Source: Chrysopilus asiliformis
Taxonomy: Eukaryota; Arthropoda; Insecta; Diptera; Rhagionidae
DNA length: 64,000 nucleotides
NCBI GenBank assembly: GCA_964034945.1
Contig: OZ035960.1
Span: 16,773,403 to 16,837,402 of the forward strand
Direction of reading: 5' to 3'
In this document: piece by piece, positions 1 through 12,195 of the stretch
How positions within the stretch are numbered: position 1 is the stretch's first letter
How the letters are laid out: every line of letters starts with the position of its first letter
The notes under the pieces: generated by a model
Seen by the model: the letters and a program-made list of their open reading frames with translations, nothing else
Told to the model about the DNA's origin: nothing
Database searches by the model: none
Translations under genes and position numbers: made by a program

Positions 1-333
1 TCTTTGAATACGAAATTTCCGAGAAATTTTCAAAAAACTGTATTTTTTTTTAAATTTTATGGGTGGTATCTTTTATAGCTAACGTTACTTTTCCAAAAGT
101 TGATAGAAAACTACGATTTTCGTAAAACTCATTTAAAAAATTTCAAGTCGCTAGCTCAACGCATTCTCGAGTTATTTAAGATACGTAAAATGGATAGACC
201 AACAAGCAGATGCACGGACACCTTCATAATTCTGCCTGTTTCGTACTGATTAGTAAGTTTCTATCAGCCCCCTTTCTCGAGACCGTCTCCCTCTGAATAC
301 AATACTTTTCCTCTATATAAAAAAAAATTAAAA
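1..333 (+). repeat. Dispersed repeat family A, copy 1 (cut by window edge)
   Basis: This matches at least six other copies in the window. Shared landmarks in order are a block like TTTCAAGTCGCTAGCTCAAC, then TTTAAGATACGTAAAATGGA, a short degenerate GACA-type tract, GCACGGACA, TTTCGTACTGAT and finally GAATACAATACTTT. Here the microsatellite is almost lost. There is no coding potential. It is assigned + because the GAATACAATACTTT end, which forms a terminal hairpin in better copies, is on the right. Confidence 0.7.
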
Positions 334-340
334 ACTTTTT

Positions 341-374
341 TTTTTGTTTTTTTTTTTTTTTTTTTTTTTTTTTT
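341..374. repeat. Poly-T tract
   Basis: A run of T broken by a single G lies just past the end of family A copy 1. It may be the tail of a retroposed insert on the minus strand or simple slippage; nothing distinguishes the two. Confidence 0.8.
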
Positions 375-500
375 GAAAAAAAAGATCTTGCTGCTTTTGG
401 GCGGGTACGAAATTTATTTTGAAGACATCTTTTGTGATTCCCCGCAACATTTTTTTTACCCCCAACGGAATGGGGAAGATATATGCGTTTGAAGTGAAAA

Positions 501-534
501 TTTGTTTGTCGTTTGTTTGTTCGTTTGTTCGTCC
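501..534. repeat. GTTT/GTTC microsatellite
   Basis: Short tetranucleotide tract (GTTTGTTC-like), followed by ACTTTTGACCTACCGAACAG. This resembles the microsatellite-then-conserved-phrase arrangement of other families in the window but is too degenerate to assign. Confidence 0.6.
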
Positions 535-545
535 TTTCATCATAA

Positions 546-2247
546 CTTTTGACCTACCGAACAGACTTTGGTCCCGTTTTTGGCATTCGACTGGATTTCA
601 CCCATTATTTAAAACCACTTCTCCTGATATCTTTTGATTCACTGAACCGATTTAAATCTCGTTTGCACGATTCGATTAGAAATTATAAAGTCAAATCTCT
701 TTAAAAAGAGTAAAAAAATAATTAGGATTTTTGAAAACTACCGACTAAAAAAGCCGAGTAAAATCATACAAGAAAATATTCAAGGAATATATTTTTGCAT
801 GTATGATCGAGGGATTTCTCCCTTCTTGAGAGATCTTGCGACCAAAAAGGGAAAAAAGGTTCTTTCACCTTTTCGTGGGATTTTTTACTACAAATCCGAA
901 TCTGGATTTTACAAGCAAAAGATAATTTCTCTTTAATATCGTTTTTCTACAAAAGTTTCATTTCTCGAGAAATACTTTAAAGACAAAGGCTTCGTAGAAA
1001 CAAAGAGTATGTATGACCGAGACAGTAAATAGGCAGGTGCAAAAGGTTCAGTTTTATATGGTTCGCAAATACCACTAGAAAATATACTTAAAATTTTTAC
1101 TAATAAGAAAGCGATTACATGGGTAGTTAACAAAATGTCAAAATCTGTTGTAGTAGGTACATATATTTTCCTCATACAATTTTTTTTTTGAAGAAAAAAA
1201 AAGCTTTTTGAAAACTTTTCGAAAACTATGCACTTTTGAAGTGTAACCAAATTTAAAATAAATAAAATGTTTTACATTTTTTGCGTTAACGGATCTTGTG
1301 TAATTTAAAAAAAATGTTTTTTTTTACATACATATTTTTTCCGAAACTTTAAATATTCAACTGATGTCTCAAGTTGTTTCGCATAAAAATCATTGAACTT
1401 TCATAACCGTAATCACATTAGAAATTAGAGGTTTCCAACCCCGATAAAAAAAAACCTCTTGTATGTGGAACAATAAAAATGATTATTTTCACATTTCACA
1501 GCACAACATCGAAATAATCACATTCTATTCAGATTTGATCGAAAGTTTTATGTATCGAGATTTATTTATGCTGAATGATTACATTCCGTTAATCTAACAA
1601 TTTTAAATGCCCGTAATGTTATACGCGTGAACGAAATTCTTTCTAAACAGCGAAAATTTTATGATTGCCCATGACAGCTGGTTTTTCTTCTTTGTCAAGC
1701 TGTGAGTATTTCGGATTTTTTTGTGATTTTTTTTTTGCTCTGTTCAATGCTAGAAACAAAAACGGTACGGGAGAAGAATGATTTTTAAAAATTTTCCACT
1801 TGCATGGGCATATTGTGAAACTGAACGCGTACACCTCGCGACAATCTATATAGAAGTCGATATCCCGGCGGGTTTCGCATTCGCTTATACTGTATAGCAT
1901 ATGAACAAAAACATCTTATTTAACTCCGTGATAACCACATTTCACCTATGCATATTTACCTCGTGCCAAACCGGCTCAATTTTTACCTTTTGAACAAAAG
2001 GTGTTGTTTATTGAATCACGCCACATGGTGATATTTCGGGTTTATGGACCCAAAAACCTGCCCAATATACTAGCAAACACAGGTACAAACATAAGAAATG
2101 ATTCAATTGACAAGAGGCAATTATTAAATACCCCAGGTGATGTGATTCAACCTTTTTATGATTTTGTTTTTCTTTCAAGATGTTACTGTTTAGCACAAAC
2201 AATCCTACCCAATGACAATAAGCGTCATCTAATAAAAAAATCAATTA
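546..2247. other. A+T-rich DNA, no gene seen
   Basis: I found no convincing exon, RNA gene or terminal inverted repeat here. Short open frames (for example 1643-1900 minus and 2001-2288 plus) show no recognisable domain and no codon-level pattern. Confidence 0.6.
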
Positions 2248-2368
2248 CAGGTATCCCTCGAGTTACGCGGTTAATTGGTTCCGCGTAGGTCGAAACCGCG
2301 TAGGTCGAAACCGCGTAAGTGGAGACTACTCGCGTAACTCAAGTACCGCGTAACTCCATGGATACCTG
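2248..2368. mobile_element. pogo/Tc1-mariner-type MITE (121 bp)
   Basis: The left end reads CAGGTATCCCTCGAGTTACG. The right end, reverse-complemented, reads CAGGTATCCATGGAGTTACG. Both sides are flanked by TA, the expected target duplication of Tc1/mariner elements. The CAGGTATCC start resembles Tigger/pogo ends. The interior is a short tandem of CCGCGTAGGTCGAAA. The element is non-coding. Confidence 0.8.
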
Positions 2369-3076
2369 TACATAGCACAGCTTAAAACGAGTAGAGAACG
2401 TACACCACTAATTATTGGAGAATCTGTATATCAAAGAAGTTGAAAAACGAGCGGTATAAGTACCTCAATTCTTACAAATGATTTCCAAAATGTTTTTAGG
2501 AACAAAAAAACAATTACGCCAGGGACGCTATTGTGCAATGTTGAATACATGGGGATATTCGTCGGCATTCAAAATGCCGGCCCAGGTCGTGTTTTCGGAA
2601 AAATTCATTAATATCCTGTAATGATAACGCAAACATCATTTTCTCAAGGGATTTTAAAGGTCGCTGATCACGAATCTAATGTCAAAATTTTAAGAATTTT
2701 AACAAAGTCCTATAAGCATATCGCTTTTTTCATAAAATTTGTTCTAAAAGTAATTTCTGCAGTTTTACCGTTTTTTCTATACTTAAACTCGGTAACGTTA
2801 GGTCCACATTCTAGTAGGGTATACAGACAACATATGATAGATTGACAAAAATCATTCAGCTAGCTTGTAAATTTAACTTTTTTGAGCTCGATGTTCAGCA
2901 GGATTTGAACAGAACGAGCCTAAGAAGCGATTTTCCAACATATACCCACAAGAAGGTGGCAAAGCGACGATGAAACGCTCTACTAAATTCCAAAAGTACC
3001 AAAATTTTACTGTGAAATAAATCCCCAATGATGTTTTCGGAAAATATGTCTGCATGTTCGCCAGCAGCCCAGGCAA
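2369..3076. other. No gene seen; one shared repeat motif
   Basis: Near 2650-2685 lies a GGTCGCTGATCACGAATCT phrase that recurs in other repeats of the window (9.0, 12.3-12.5 and 48.3 kb). Otherwise nothing is recognisable. Confidence 0.5.
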
Positions 3077-3790
3077 TTTTTACTTTCTTATACAAAGTAT
3101 AATAAAGTATTGTATTTATGAAAAAAATCGACTTATTAATTTTTACCTAATCAACATTTCCCGAGCGCTCCTGAGTCGGTTGCAGCATGATTACAAAAAT
3201 CTATTTCTGTCTATTAGTATGTGTACATACAATGTTTCTCAAAAACTACTAGAACTAGAGCCATGCGATTTTACCAGGGCTGTGGAGTCGGTACCTCAAT
3301 CTTCGACTCCGACTCCGACTCCGGAAATTTTAGAATATCCGACTCCAACTCCGACTCCACAGCCCTGGATTTTACAGAGATATTTGGTCCTGAAATAAGA
3401 CGATCCTATCAACTTTTGGTGGAAATCCGTTAACCGAAAGTAACCAAAATGGCGGCTTTTTAAAAACCGCAATTTCGTTTTTTTTTGTTGTTTACTCCGA
3501 AACTACGAGTTTTCAGTAGTCCGATATATGACAAAAGTTGAAAACAGTGAAATTTCCTACATTTTTATCTTTCACTAGAACTTCGTATCTGCAGAATTTA
3601 TCAAGATACACATTTTTTTTTTTTTTTTTTCAAAAAAAACAAGTTTTTGTCGATTCTATGGAAAACTAAAAAGTTCCAAATGGTTTACTTTATGAGATAA
3701 ATTGAAGAGAATAATATTTCCAAATCATAGAATAATATGGTCATTCACCGTTATCCGCTGTCATTTACCGTTATTGAGATATTTTAATTA
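3077..3790 (-). repeat. Dispersed repeat family A, copy in reverse orientation
   Basis: It begins with the terminal hairpin ACTTTCTTATAC...GTATAATAAAGT followed by ATTGTATTTATG, the reverse of the GAATACAATACTTT end. It runs through TTTCCCGAGCGCTCCTGAGT and the phrases on 'ACTTTTGGTGGAAATCCGTT' also seen at 45.2 kb. It is interrupted by a 93-bp hAT MITE. No coding content. Confidence 0.7.
3275..3367. mobile_element. hAT-type MITE, 93 bp, inside family A
   Basis: It has perfect ends CAGGGCTGTGGAGTCGG and CCGACTCCACAGCCCTG around GACTCC repeats. An exact 8-bp target duplication, GATTTTAC, lies at 3267-3274 and 3368-3375. CAGGG-type ends and an 8-bp duplication are diagnostic of the hAT superfamily. 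Tiny elements with this GGCTGTGGAGTCGG theme are, from memory, widespread in animals. It interrupts a family A copy and so is younger than it. Confidence 0.92.
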
Positions 3791-4850
3791 ATTTTTTTAT
3801 CGATGTATTTCACATTTCGTAAAAAAATCATATTTTTATGTATGTGTCGGATTATAAATTATACAAGAGCGTAGATTTTGTATAAGAAAGTCACAGGCTG
3901 TTCACATCAGATATTTTTTCGTCTTTTTACATAAAAATAGATGATATTATTCTTATGGGAAATGAATCGACAGACTGACTATCCTACCACTCATTGGGAG
4001 TAGAACGACACGATTTAGAAAAGATACAAGATACATATGTATATATGTATAAAATAATATCAGCATTTCATATAAAACATGTTTTCGCGAGACTGAAATG
4101 CGAACCGCAAAAATGAAAGCGAAAGTGCTTGTGGCAACAGCGACTGTGTTAACAGGCTTTAATTTCTTACAGGGATTATTGCGGTATGCTACCACCTTCT
4201 ATGACTTCAGATTTATGCGTAACGAATATAAGATATCAGTTCCTTACAGGATTACTGCTCACCACAATAATTCTGTTTGGAATACAATGCCATGAGAAGA
4301 ATGGGGTAAAATTCTGTAAAATGTATTTTCGTAATGGTTTTATGAGATCATGATAAGAAACGGAAACAACTTCGGTTTACTGGTATTTTATATCCATCAA
4401 GTCGGTAATTTGGAGAGATTTAATTCAGATATTATTTTAAATATTTATTTGTACTCACCGATAATCTTCGTAAAAACATAATAAATTTTATATTTACCTG
4501 AAATGAAAGGAAAATAAAAGAGATTACTCAAACGATTCTTAATGTCTTTACACATTTAGAATTCAAAATAAAATAGAATAATCAAAACATTGATAATCGT
4601 ACCCAAAATTTAATGACTATTTTAAGTGAATGTCATGAAAATCGCATGATGGTTTTTTTTTCTTCTAAATTTAATGTAGGCTTAGTAAATGTAGGCTTAT
4701 TTCAGACTTAGTGGAATCTCCTATAAAAAAGACACTAGGCGGACGAAAATATTTCATTATTTTACATATGTAGAAGTTTCACTGTAACCTCAACCCTTTC
4801 AGAACCATTAGTAAGTTCAAACCAATTAAAAGATATTTTTAGACACCATA
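3791..4850. other. No gene seen
   Basis: A+T-rich sequence with no recognisable repeat end, exon or RNA gene. Confidence 0.5.
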
Positions 4851-4992
4851 TTTTTAAAAGCATTTATTTAGCTTCTCTGTTTGTCTGACTGTTTGTCGGG
4901 TTCAAATCTTGTAATCGAATTTTGACACGATTCCACATATCCGATTGAGTTGAAATTTGGCACACATACGTAACTCCGGTGCCAATAAAATC
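4851..4992 (+). repeat. Dispersed repeat family C, copy 1
   Basis: TTTTTAAAAGC..TTATTTAGCTT is followed by a TTTGTCTG-type tract, CAAATCTTG, AATTTTGACNC and then CCGATTGAGTTGAAATTTGG. The same order occurs at 12031-12190. Non-coding. Confidence 0.7.
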
Positions 4993-5004
4993 CGTTATAT
5001 AATG

Positions 5005-5300
5005 TCTATCTATTATTGACTGTCTGTTTGTTTGCTTAAAACTCGAAAACTACTGAACTGATTTGGATGAAATCTTCTGGGGACCTTTCTGGGGTCAATG
5101 GGCGGATTTTAGATTATGGATCAATCTTAGGTTCCCCTTCTTTCCTACCTGTTTCCTCGATTTATGTATATTACTTTTGTTTTTCTGTCTGTTCACCAAT
5201 AACTTGAGAACCACTGAACCGATTTGGATGAAACTTTCAGGGGAGCTTACTGACATCAAGGGGCGTGTTTTAGATCATAGGTTGACTCAAGCTTCTCCGT
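5005..5300 (+). repeat. Dispersed repeat family D, copy 1
   Basis: Two internal subrepeats each carry a short CTGT tract, AACTCGAAAACTACTGAA or AACTTGAGAACCACTGAA, and ATTTGGATGAAA. The whole block recurs in reverse orientation at 35055-35310. Translating it gives no plausible protein. Confidence 0.75.
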
Positions 5301-7068
5301 CCTACCTCTGCTAACTTGAAATTATTAACAATCGCAAACAAAACGCGTTGAAATTGCTGGATAAAACGTTCAGAGATTGTTTGTTTTGATGCCATTAAAA
5401 AATCAGAACTTCGGAATAATACTTTCCGTTTTTTTTTTAGTTTCAGCCAGAGCTTAAGATTGTTTTGCCATACTTTATCTCTGCAAAACTTAGACAAATC
5501 TAATGTATTTTGACATAAAGATCATAAATATATCTATACGACAAACCGTTCGCGAGATACAGTTTTTTGAGAAACTTTATTGCAGTTTTTTTAGTTTTGT
5601 CGATAAAACCAGAAATCCATTTGTATGCGAAGTTTCAGGCAAACCTGAGGCTTGTCGACCCGATTTTAACCATAGTAATAAAAACACGCGCCCAAAAGTC
5701 GAAAACTGGGCGAAAACGACGGAACCCACAAAATTTTTTCAAGCTAAAATTATAAAAAGGTGTATTTTGACGTCTATAGGATAGGATGATCTATCTTCCA
5801 AGGCTGAATAATGCTCGGTAATTTTACATTAATTTATATGGAAAACGAGGTTCTACTGTATTGCAATGTGTTGTTGTTCTTAAAAATTAATGTAATTAAA
5901 TTTTCCTCACTTTTTTTTCCAAGAAATAAATTTGTTATGTTTGGTGAAAAAATCTTTCTAAAATCAAAGGAAAATCCATTAAAAATCCCGAATGAACAAC
6001 CGATTTCTTGGCAGCGACAAATATTTTTGATATTTTTAAATTTGAAACTGAAAGCAAACATTCACAAAACGTCAATGATAACAAAATGATGAAAACCTTT
6101 CTTTTATATTGAATGAGAAAAAATCATTTCGCTTATAATAATAATTCATAAATTGAATTGAACGTTGAATGATGAACTTGATTTATATGAAAAACGAAAT
6201 TTTTGTTAACCACCGATTATGGATAAAATCATTTATCATTCATGGCTTAGGACGATACGTCATAATTGTAGCTGGAAAAACTCCACCAAAAAAACGCCAT
6301 ATTTGATATGAAAAACTGAGGAGTTTCCCTCATGCTGTCTAGCGCACTCCACATGAATATTTGTGTAAATATCTGTATGCATGCAAAAGAATGTTTTAAG
6401 ATTGACTTCTTATCGGAAAGAAATGAATGAAATGTCAAAAAGCTTTCAGTGGCCATTTCGCAGTTTCTTTGGCTTCTTCTATTCACGACTTTTTTCGTCT
6501 GATTTTCCCCCGAGTTTTTTCGTATTTGTATTTCATTGAGGCTTACGGAGCCAATATTCGTCTCGTGATGCTAGAGTTCTCGGCGACATCGACAATCAGC
6601 CAAATTGTTATCAGCGAGCGTTTCGTATAGACATCCCTCACGCCCCAACTATTTGTTTAGCCCTAGTACATTCAACATACCCACCTCCACCATATCAGTC
6701 GAGTATGTGAAAAAAAAAATATCATAAATCGGGAAAACAAGAAATAAAAAAGTGTTCCTGCTTGTGGAAGAAAAGGCCCCATTGGGCGCTCATATTGGAA
6801 GCTAGAAATCAACGACACACGTTGTTCGAGTGTGTGGCGTATTAAAATCTTTATATGTAGACTCTAGAGATACGGACGTCGTCGGGCACAATGGGGGGCT
6901 TCTAATGGAGGCAAAGTGGGCTGATAAACGACACTTGATTGCGTGACAGATGGCGTTGTTTTATTTGACATAAGTGTGACCAGATGTTTGAAATTGGTCG
7001 AATCTAACCGACATCACAACCATCACTTATCCTTTCATTCATTTTTAATTCACACCCAAAAAAAAAAT
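5301..7068. other. No gene seen; weak inverted repeat at 6.77-6.91 kb
   Basis: No exon or RNA gene is supportable. AGGCCCCATTGGGCGC near 6772 and the inverted AAGCCCCCCATTGTGCCC near 6905 could be ends of a degenerate 130-bp element, but no target duplication is visible. Confidence 0.4.
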
Positions 7069-7735
7069 ATCAGTTGTGATCAACACAATACTTTCCTCTG
7101 CAATATTTAGTTTCGGAAAAAATTTAAAAAATAAATAATACCTTTTCAAATAGGACGAGAACCGTTAAAGATACATACAAACCGTTAAAGGAAAAAATGT
7201 GGGAAATGTTATATCTTATATTCCATTTTTTCGAAAGATTATCAAAAAACTCGAAACAATTGTATAGGAGGTACCCGCTATAACCAACGTTACATTTCCG
7301 GAAGTTGTTAAAAAACTGCGATTTTCGTAAAACTCATTTACAAAAAATTTCACGTTGCTAACTCAACGCGTTCTCGAGGAATTTAAGATACGTAAAATGG
7401 ATAGACCGACAGACAGACCGGCAGACAGACCGATAGACAGACCGACAGACAGACCGACAGACAGACCGACAGACAGACCGACAGACAGACCGACAGACAG
7501 ACCGACAGACAGACCGACAGACAGACCGACAGACAGACCGACAGACAGACCGACAGACAGACCGACAGACAGACCGACAGACAGACCGACAGAAAGAAGC
7601 ACGGACATCTTCATCATTTTGCCTGAAACGGATTTCGTACTGATCAGAAAGTATCAATTTGTCCCCGTTCTCGAATCGGTATTCGTCATGAATACAATAC
7701 TTTCCTTCTATGACAGAGGAAAGTAGAAATATCGT
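7069..7735 (+). repeat. Dispersed repeat family A, near full-length copy
   Basis: The 5' end is TATCAGTTGTGATCAACACA, shared with the copies at 36.17 and 44.56 kb. It then has blocks common to all copies, the GACAGACAGACC array, GCACGGACATC, ACGGATTTCGTACTGATC and GAATACAATACTTTCC. It closes in a hairpin ACTTTCCT..AGAGGAAAGT. No protein is encoded; the open frames across the array are repeat artefacts. The element type is unknown. Confidence 0.8.
7401..7590. repeat. GACAGACAGACC 12-mer tandem array
   Basis: About 190 bp of nearly perfect 12-bp units with only a few substitutions at the left edge and the right end. Because 12 is a multiple of 3 and no unit frame has a stop, frames on both strands stay open and mimic a TDRP-repeat protein. 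Confidence 0.95.
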
Positions 7736-8990
7736 ACGACGTGTACCTTTGCGCTCGTATGTATATCTTAATAAAATAAAAAACACGATTGCTATATAAT
7801 AGATCACCTTTTTTACGAGTTTAACCAAGGACAATGTTTTCTTCCTTTTCTTAGATGTAGCAAAATTACAAAACTTTGTATGAAAGCTACAAAGTTTAGC
7901 AATTTTGTGAAAATTATGCCAACAAAATTTATTGTAACAAATAAAATGCATTAGAATATAATACGACCAGTTGGGTATGCGTAAATTTCTCTCATTAAGG
8001 TTTTGTCTCGGCTGTATTAAGTTTAGTTTTTGTTCGTCCTTATATTCAGAAAATTTCTTATGTGCAGTGAAATGTATATCGAAATCTTATAGACATGTCG
8101 AACAGAAATATAAGATTGTTTACTAAAAATATGTAATGACATATTTATCATAACCTTAAAAATTCAATAAAATACCCACTAAACGGAATGTGCCAATATT
8201 TAAAAAATATCTCAATTTCAAACAAATGCATGCAATGAATGTAAAACAAAACCCAATTTTTAAACAACAGACATGATATCAAACAAAATATATTTTTTCC
8301 ACCAAATACCAGTTCTAACTATGGTAGAGGACAATCACTGAACTTTTGAAAATTTCCCGCGCTTACCATCTTCGAAAATCCAATTACTCTCAAATTTTCT
8401 TCGAGTTTTACGTTTAAATGTTTTTTCTCCCTCCTCTGACGATAGAGACGTCGAAAGTTCTAGTTTTTTCGGCGACGAATTAATTTCATCTGAAATAAAT
8501 CATATTTGTAAAGAAAAAATAAAAACTAAAAACTAAAAACGAAAAAAAAATTGTTTCGAAAACATAAAATTTTGGAAAAAATGACACTAAAAATTTAAAA
8601 AAAAAATCCGAAATCAAGTGGAAAAGACAACAAAACTAGAATATGTCTTGAGACATTTTTCAAGACGCAATTTTTTCGGTTAGATCACCAAATATATGAG
8701 AATTACAAAATTCAAAAAAATTTTACTATCAACTTTTTTCTAGTTTTTTTAATCTAGATCTAAAAAGTCAGACTTCTCTCTCCTAAAATAAATCTCATAA
8801 AAATATCTCCCTTTTTCGAAGTCGGTTGGATAAAATTCCGCACGTCCAACAAAATTATAAAATTTTAATCTTTAAAAAAATAGAAAGAATGGTTTTCGGA
8901 TATTGAATTGAAATTCTGTGATTTTTTTTTTCGCATCTGGAAATTCCTTAACTCTTTGAGGTACACATTTTTCAGAAAGTCCAAATCCCA
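7736..8990. other. A+T-rich DNA, no gene seen
   Basis: Poly-A and poly-T rich. I see no repeat boundary, exon or RNA gene. Confidence 0.5.
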
Positions 8991-9129
8991 TAAAAATTTA
9001 TATACTGGGGTTTTCGGGGTCGCAGATAACGAATCCATTATCAGATTTTCGAAATTCAAGATGGCGGACTCAAAAATGAAAGATCGCGATAATTTCAGTG
9101 GCAATGGGTATTGGGAGGTTTTTGGGGTC
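8991..9129 (+). repeat. Dispersed GGGTTTTCGGGGTCGC motif repeat
   Basis: Two copies of a phrase like CTGGGGTTTTCGGGGTCGCA lie at about 9003 and 9108, with a CCATTATCAGATTTTCGAAA tail after the first. The same phrase is built into the 122-bp tandem units at 12.2-12.6 kb and the block at 48.3 kb. Confidence 0.6.
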
Positions 9130-9297
9130 GCAATCGTAGTAAGTTTTAATAATTTCCAAACGTTGCTGGTTCGTCAACTTCACCATGAAAAAATGTAAAC
9201 CTTGACGGACGTTTTAGCATTGCCAGATCATAAAAAAAGTTTTAGGGTGTGTTTTTATTAAAATACAAAATTGTTATGTCCTTGTTGAAAGACCCTT
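9130..9297 (-). pseudogene. 5' end of a Tc1/mariner-like element (truncated)
   Basis: On the minus strand this is the end of the same element as at 59597-60157: terminal GGGTCTTTCAACAAGGACAT, then an ATG at 9186 followed by about 17 codons, MVKLTNQQRLEIIKTYY. That matches the helix-turn-helix N-terminus (DUF4817 type) of insect mariner-like transposases. The similarity stops abruptly near 9135, so the rest is lost. A hAT element starts five bases beyond its right end. Confidence 0.8.
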
Positions 9298-9302
9298 TAG
9301 AA

Positions 9303-9655
9303 CAGTGGTTCTTAACCTGGGTTCGATCGAACCCAGTCAGTCTCCCGGGTTCAGCGGAGGTCAAAACACACACTTTTTGTTTTTATGTGAAAATCATGTT
9401 ATAATGGGTTTGTTCTTTGTTCTTAATGGTTTTGTTCTTTGTTCTTAATGGTTTTGTTCTTTGTTCTTAATGGTTTTGTTCTTTAATGGTTTGTTCTTTA
9501 AAGGTTTTGTTCATTTTGTGGACCTATGTATAAATATATACCTATGTTTTGAATTTGAAAAAATCATATTTTATATTTCCAATTAAGAAGGGTTCGGTGA
9601 ACGCGCATATGAAACTGGTGGGGGTCAGTACATCCAACAAGGTTAAGAACCACTG
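9303..9655. mobile_element. Non-autonomous hAT element (353 bp)
   Basis: Ends CAGTGGTTCTTAACC and GGTTAAGAACCACTG are perfect inverted repeats. The 8-bp target duplication CTTTAGAA is exact (9295-9302 and 9656-9663). The interior holds GGTTCGATCGAACCC, a palindrome, and a 24-bp minisatellite. There is no transposase sequence. Confidence 0.93.
9404..9507. repeat. 24-bp minisatellite in the hAT element
   Basis: About four units of a TTGTTCTTTGTTCTTAATGG-containing repeat, the last ones shortened. It probably arose by slippage inside the element. Confidence 0.85.
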
Positions 9656-11624
9656 CTTTAGAAAGTCCTATAAGTTTCTGAAAGGCGTAGCAGTTTCTAA
9701 ATTGTAATTGTCGAAAAATAAACCATAAGAAGCTTTCAATACGAGACGCACTTAGAAAGGCAGAGACGATAGGGTGAAAAAATACCATACAAAAAAAATC
9801 CCAAAAAGAAATGATGAGGAGGGTGGTTCCGAAATGGCTAAAACCGCTGGATGGTACTAAACTCCATCTGTAAAGCGTGGCATATTTTATGGACAGCCCC
9901 ATAATTCTCCCAAACGAAAAGTTAAAAAATGATTATTTTAAAATATTTTCACTAATCAGTGCTATAAATTCTAATTTGTATAAAAATATCTTATTTAATT
10001 AACGGGAATTAATTTTTCTTACATACTTTTTGTAAATATTATTATTAAAGTAATAAATCATACTACTTAAGTATTATCATTATTGCAAAAATTATTGATA
10101 AACAAAATCCTCCAAAAATACATCCTATGGGAAATCAATATCTCATTATCATTATCTTTATTAACGATATTGTATTCACAAACCATATCAATATCATTGA
10201 AAATATTATATTGATTAAACTTTAGATACATACCAGACTAAACAAAAGACTCACGACCTCCCAGACTTGAGGCGAATCCGCAAAATTTTCAAGACGTAGT
10301 CGTTTGATATCCCACGAAGAGAGTCCCGCCAAACACCTTGAAACTGACAAGTGCACTTTGATATAACATATCAAAGCCCACAAAAAATATAGTCAGTTGC
10401 AAATTGTGAACAATATTAATCCTATATGGTTTGTTGCCTAATTCAGTTTATATGTTGCTCGTGTGTCGAAATTTAAACTTGCCGGGTGGGTTCATGGGCG
10501 ATTTGTGGCCTAAACTCTATCAATGCCAGACTTTAGGGTAGAGTCAGCACAATTGATCGAATTAAAGGAGGTCTTAAATTTGATTCTTTTACGTATTTAT
10601 TTATGTTTGTTGGAGTTGTTTTGATTTGGCTTACTTGAATTTCTCAATTTGCGCTATCTTTGCTAAAGACGAATAAAATCGACTGACTGTGCCGTTTTTG
10701 CTGAATTTGTAGTCATTTTTGAATAAATACGTGACAAATGTAGTTTGGAAATTTTTATTGGGCACAAAAAACCGTTAGATCAATAAACATTTTTATCAAA
10801 TCATATTTGTGTCTCGTTTTAAAATCGAAATCTGTTGATTATTTAATTAAGATATCTTCAAAAATATTCTCGTACTTTCAAAAATTATGCTAAAAAAGCA
10901 TAATCTTTAAATTATAGCATAACTAACTTGATCACAATATCTAGTTAAAAATAGTTTTTTTTTAATAAAAATTCTTTCTTAAAGTACCCTAGAAGATTGA
11001 TTGCATATTCTGAGACCATACGCCAATTATTATTAGTCTTAGAAAACATCCATTAGTGACTAAATTCCTCATTAATAATCTTGTCCGAAAAAAGACTGCG
11101 AAAAATTTTGATTTAAGTTACAAATCGCAACAGTAACTTTCTTTTCAACGCTATCGGCAACATAACCAAAGTAAATTTTGTTAAACATCCCGCCATTGTA
11201 GCATATTTTCAATCGAAAAGCATCTGAATCTAGAACCAGTTCAAGTTTCACCAAGTTTATCACTCGTCAACACATAATGAGACCCATAAATCATAAATTC
11301 ATTTATCTCTTACAACGAAACTTAAGGCAGCCTAATGAAGGCGATATAAAAAGCTCTTTAGGGCATCATCGTCCTGTAGCTGATGTAGTCGGCTAAGAAA
11401 TAACTAAGGAGCCTCCGAGTATCGGCGACGAAAAAATCATCTTCCTCCATACGAGGTAAGGATCTGCTATTTTATCCCACAATATTTTTGTGTTGTAATA
11501 TTTCTATGAGATGGTAGAAAAAAATTTTCTCCGTATTTTTCGTCTAAAAACCGTTGCGACATAAGAACGCGGCTCGTGTCGGGAAACATGAGTCCACCTT
11601 CGAATAAATTAAGATTCCCTAAAA
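9656..11624. other. No gene seen
   Basis: Mostly A+T-rich. GTATTTTATGGACAGCCCC-like wording near 9880-9900 belongs to the dispersed 'tgtccataaaatacgtcac' repeat. A TATAAAAAG at 11345 is followed 100 bp on by a donor-like GAGGTAAGG, but no exon can be argued. Confidence 0.4.
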
Positions 11625-12030
11625 CAGTGTTTCCCAACCTTTCTCACTAGCTTACCCCCGAGTGAGCCAGTTTTTCTCGCGTACACCCTTACATTATTGT
11701 GTAAAAAATGTTGGCATAAACTGTATCACAAAAATATACTTATTAAGAATTATAAGATTCGAAAACCAAACTTATGTATAAGAGATGAAAAGCAAGCAAT
11801 TTGCGCCGCAGGTGAATATTTCCCTGATCCAACTTGATAACTATAATAAAAAGTTCAAAAAAAGACGGTAATCGTACTAAACCTAAAATAGAGTAGCCCC
11901 TACTTTTAACCACAAAAGTCGTCCCCCAAAAGAATGTTAAATATTACTTAAGGTTTCAGTACCGCATTGATCCGAATAATCATCGAAGGACTACGTTATT
12001 ATTTATACAGTGAGGCATCTGACTTGCCGT

Positions 12031-12190
12031 TTTTTTAAAAGCTTTTATTTAGCTTGCCTTCGTGTTTGTCTGTTTGTCTGTCAGATCAAATCTTGCAACC
12101 CAATTTTGACCCACTTCCACTTGTCCGATTGACTTGAAATTTTGCACACTTATATAAGTCCGATGACAATACAATATTTTCACTACTTCG
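12031..12190 (+). repeat. Dispersed repeat family C, copy 2 (inside hAT)
   Basis: Same order as the copy at 4851: AAAAGCTTTTATTTAGCTTG, a TTTGTCTG tract, CAAATCTTGCAACCCAATTT and GATTGACTTGAAATTTTGCA. Non-coding. Confidence 0.75.
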
Positions 12191-12195
12191 TCCTT

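Noticed and set aside
7355..7951. TDRP-repeat and CRSV-repeat open frames on both strands
   Set aside because: The 12-bp array has no stop in any frame; flanking codons are family A sequence.
11345..11460. TATAAAAAG followed by GAGGTAAGG, a possible promoter and first exon
   Set aside because: TATA-like strings are frequent in such A+T-rich DNA and no initiator or conserved exon could be argued.
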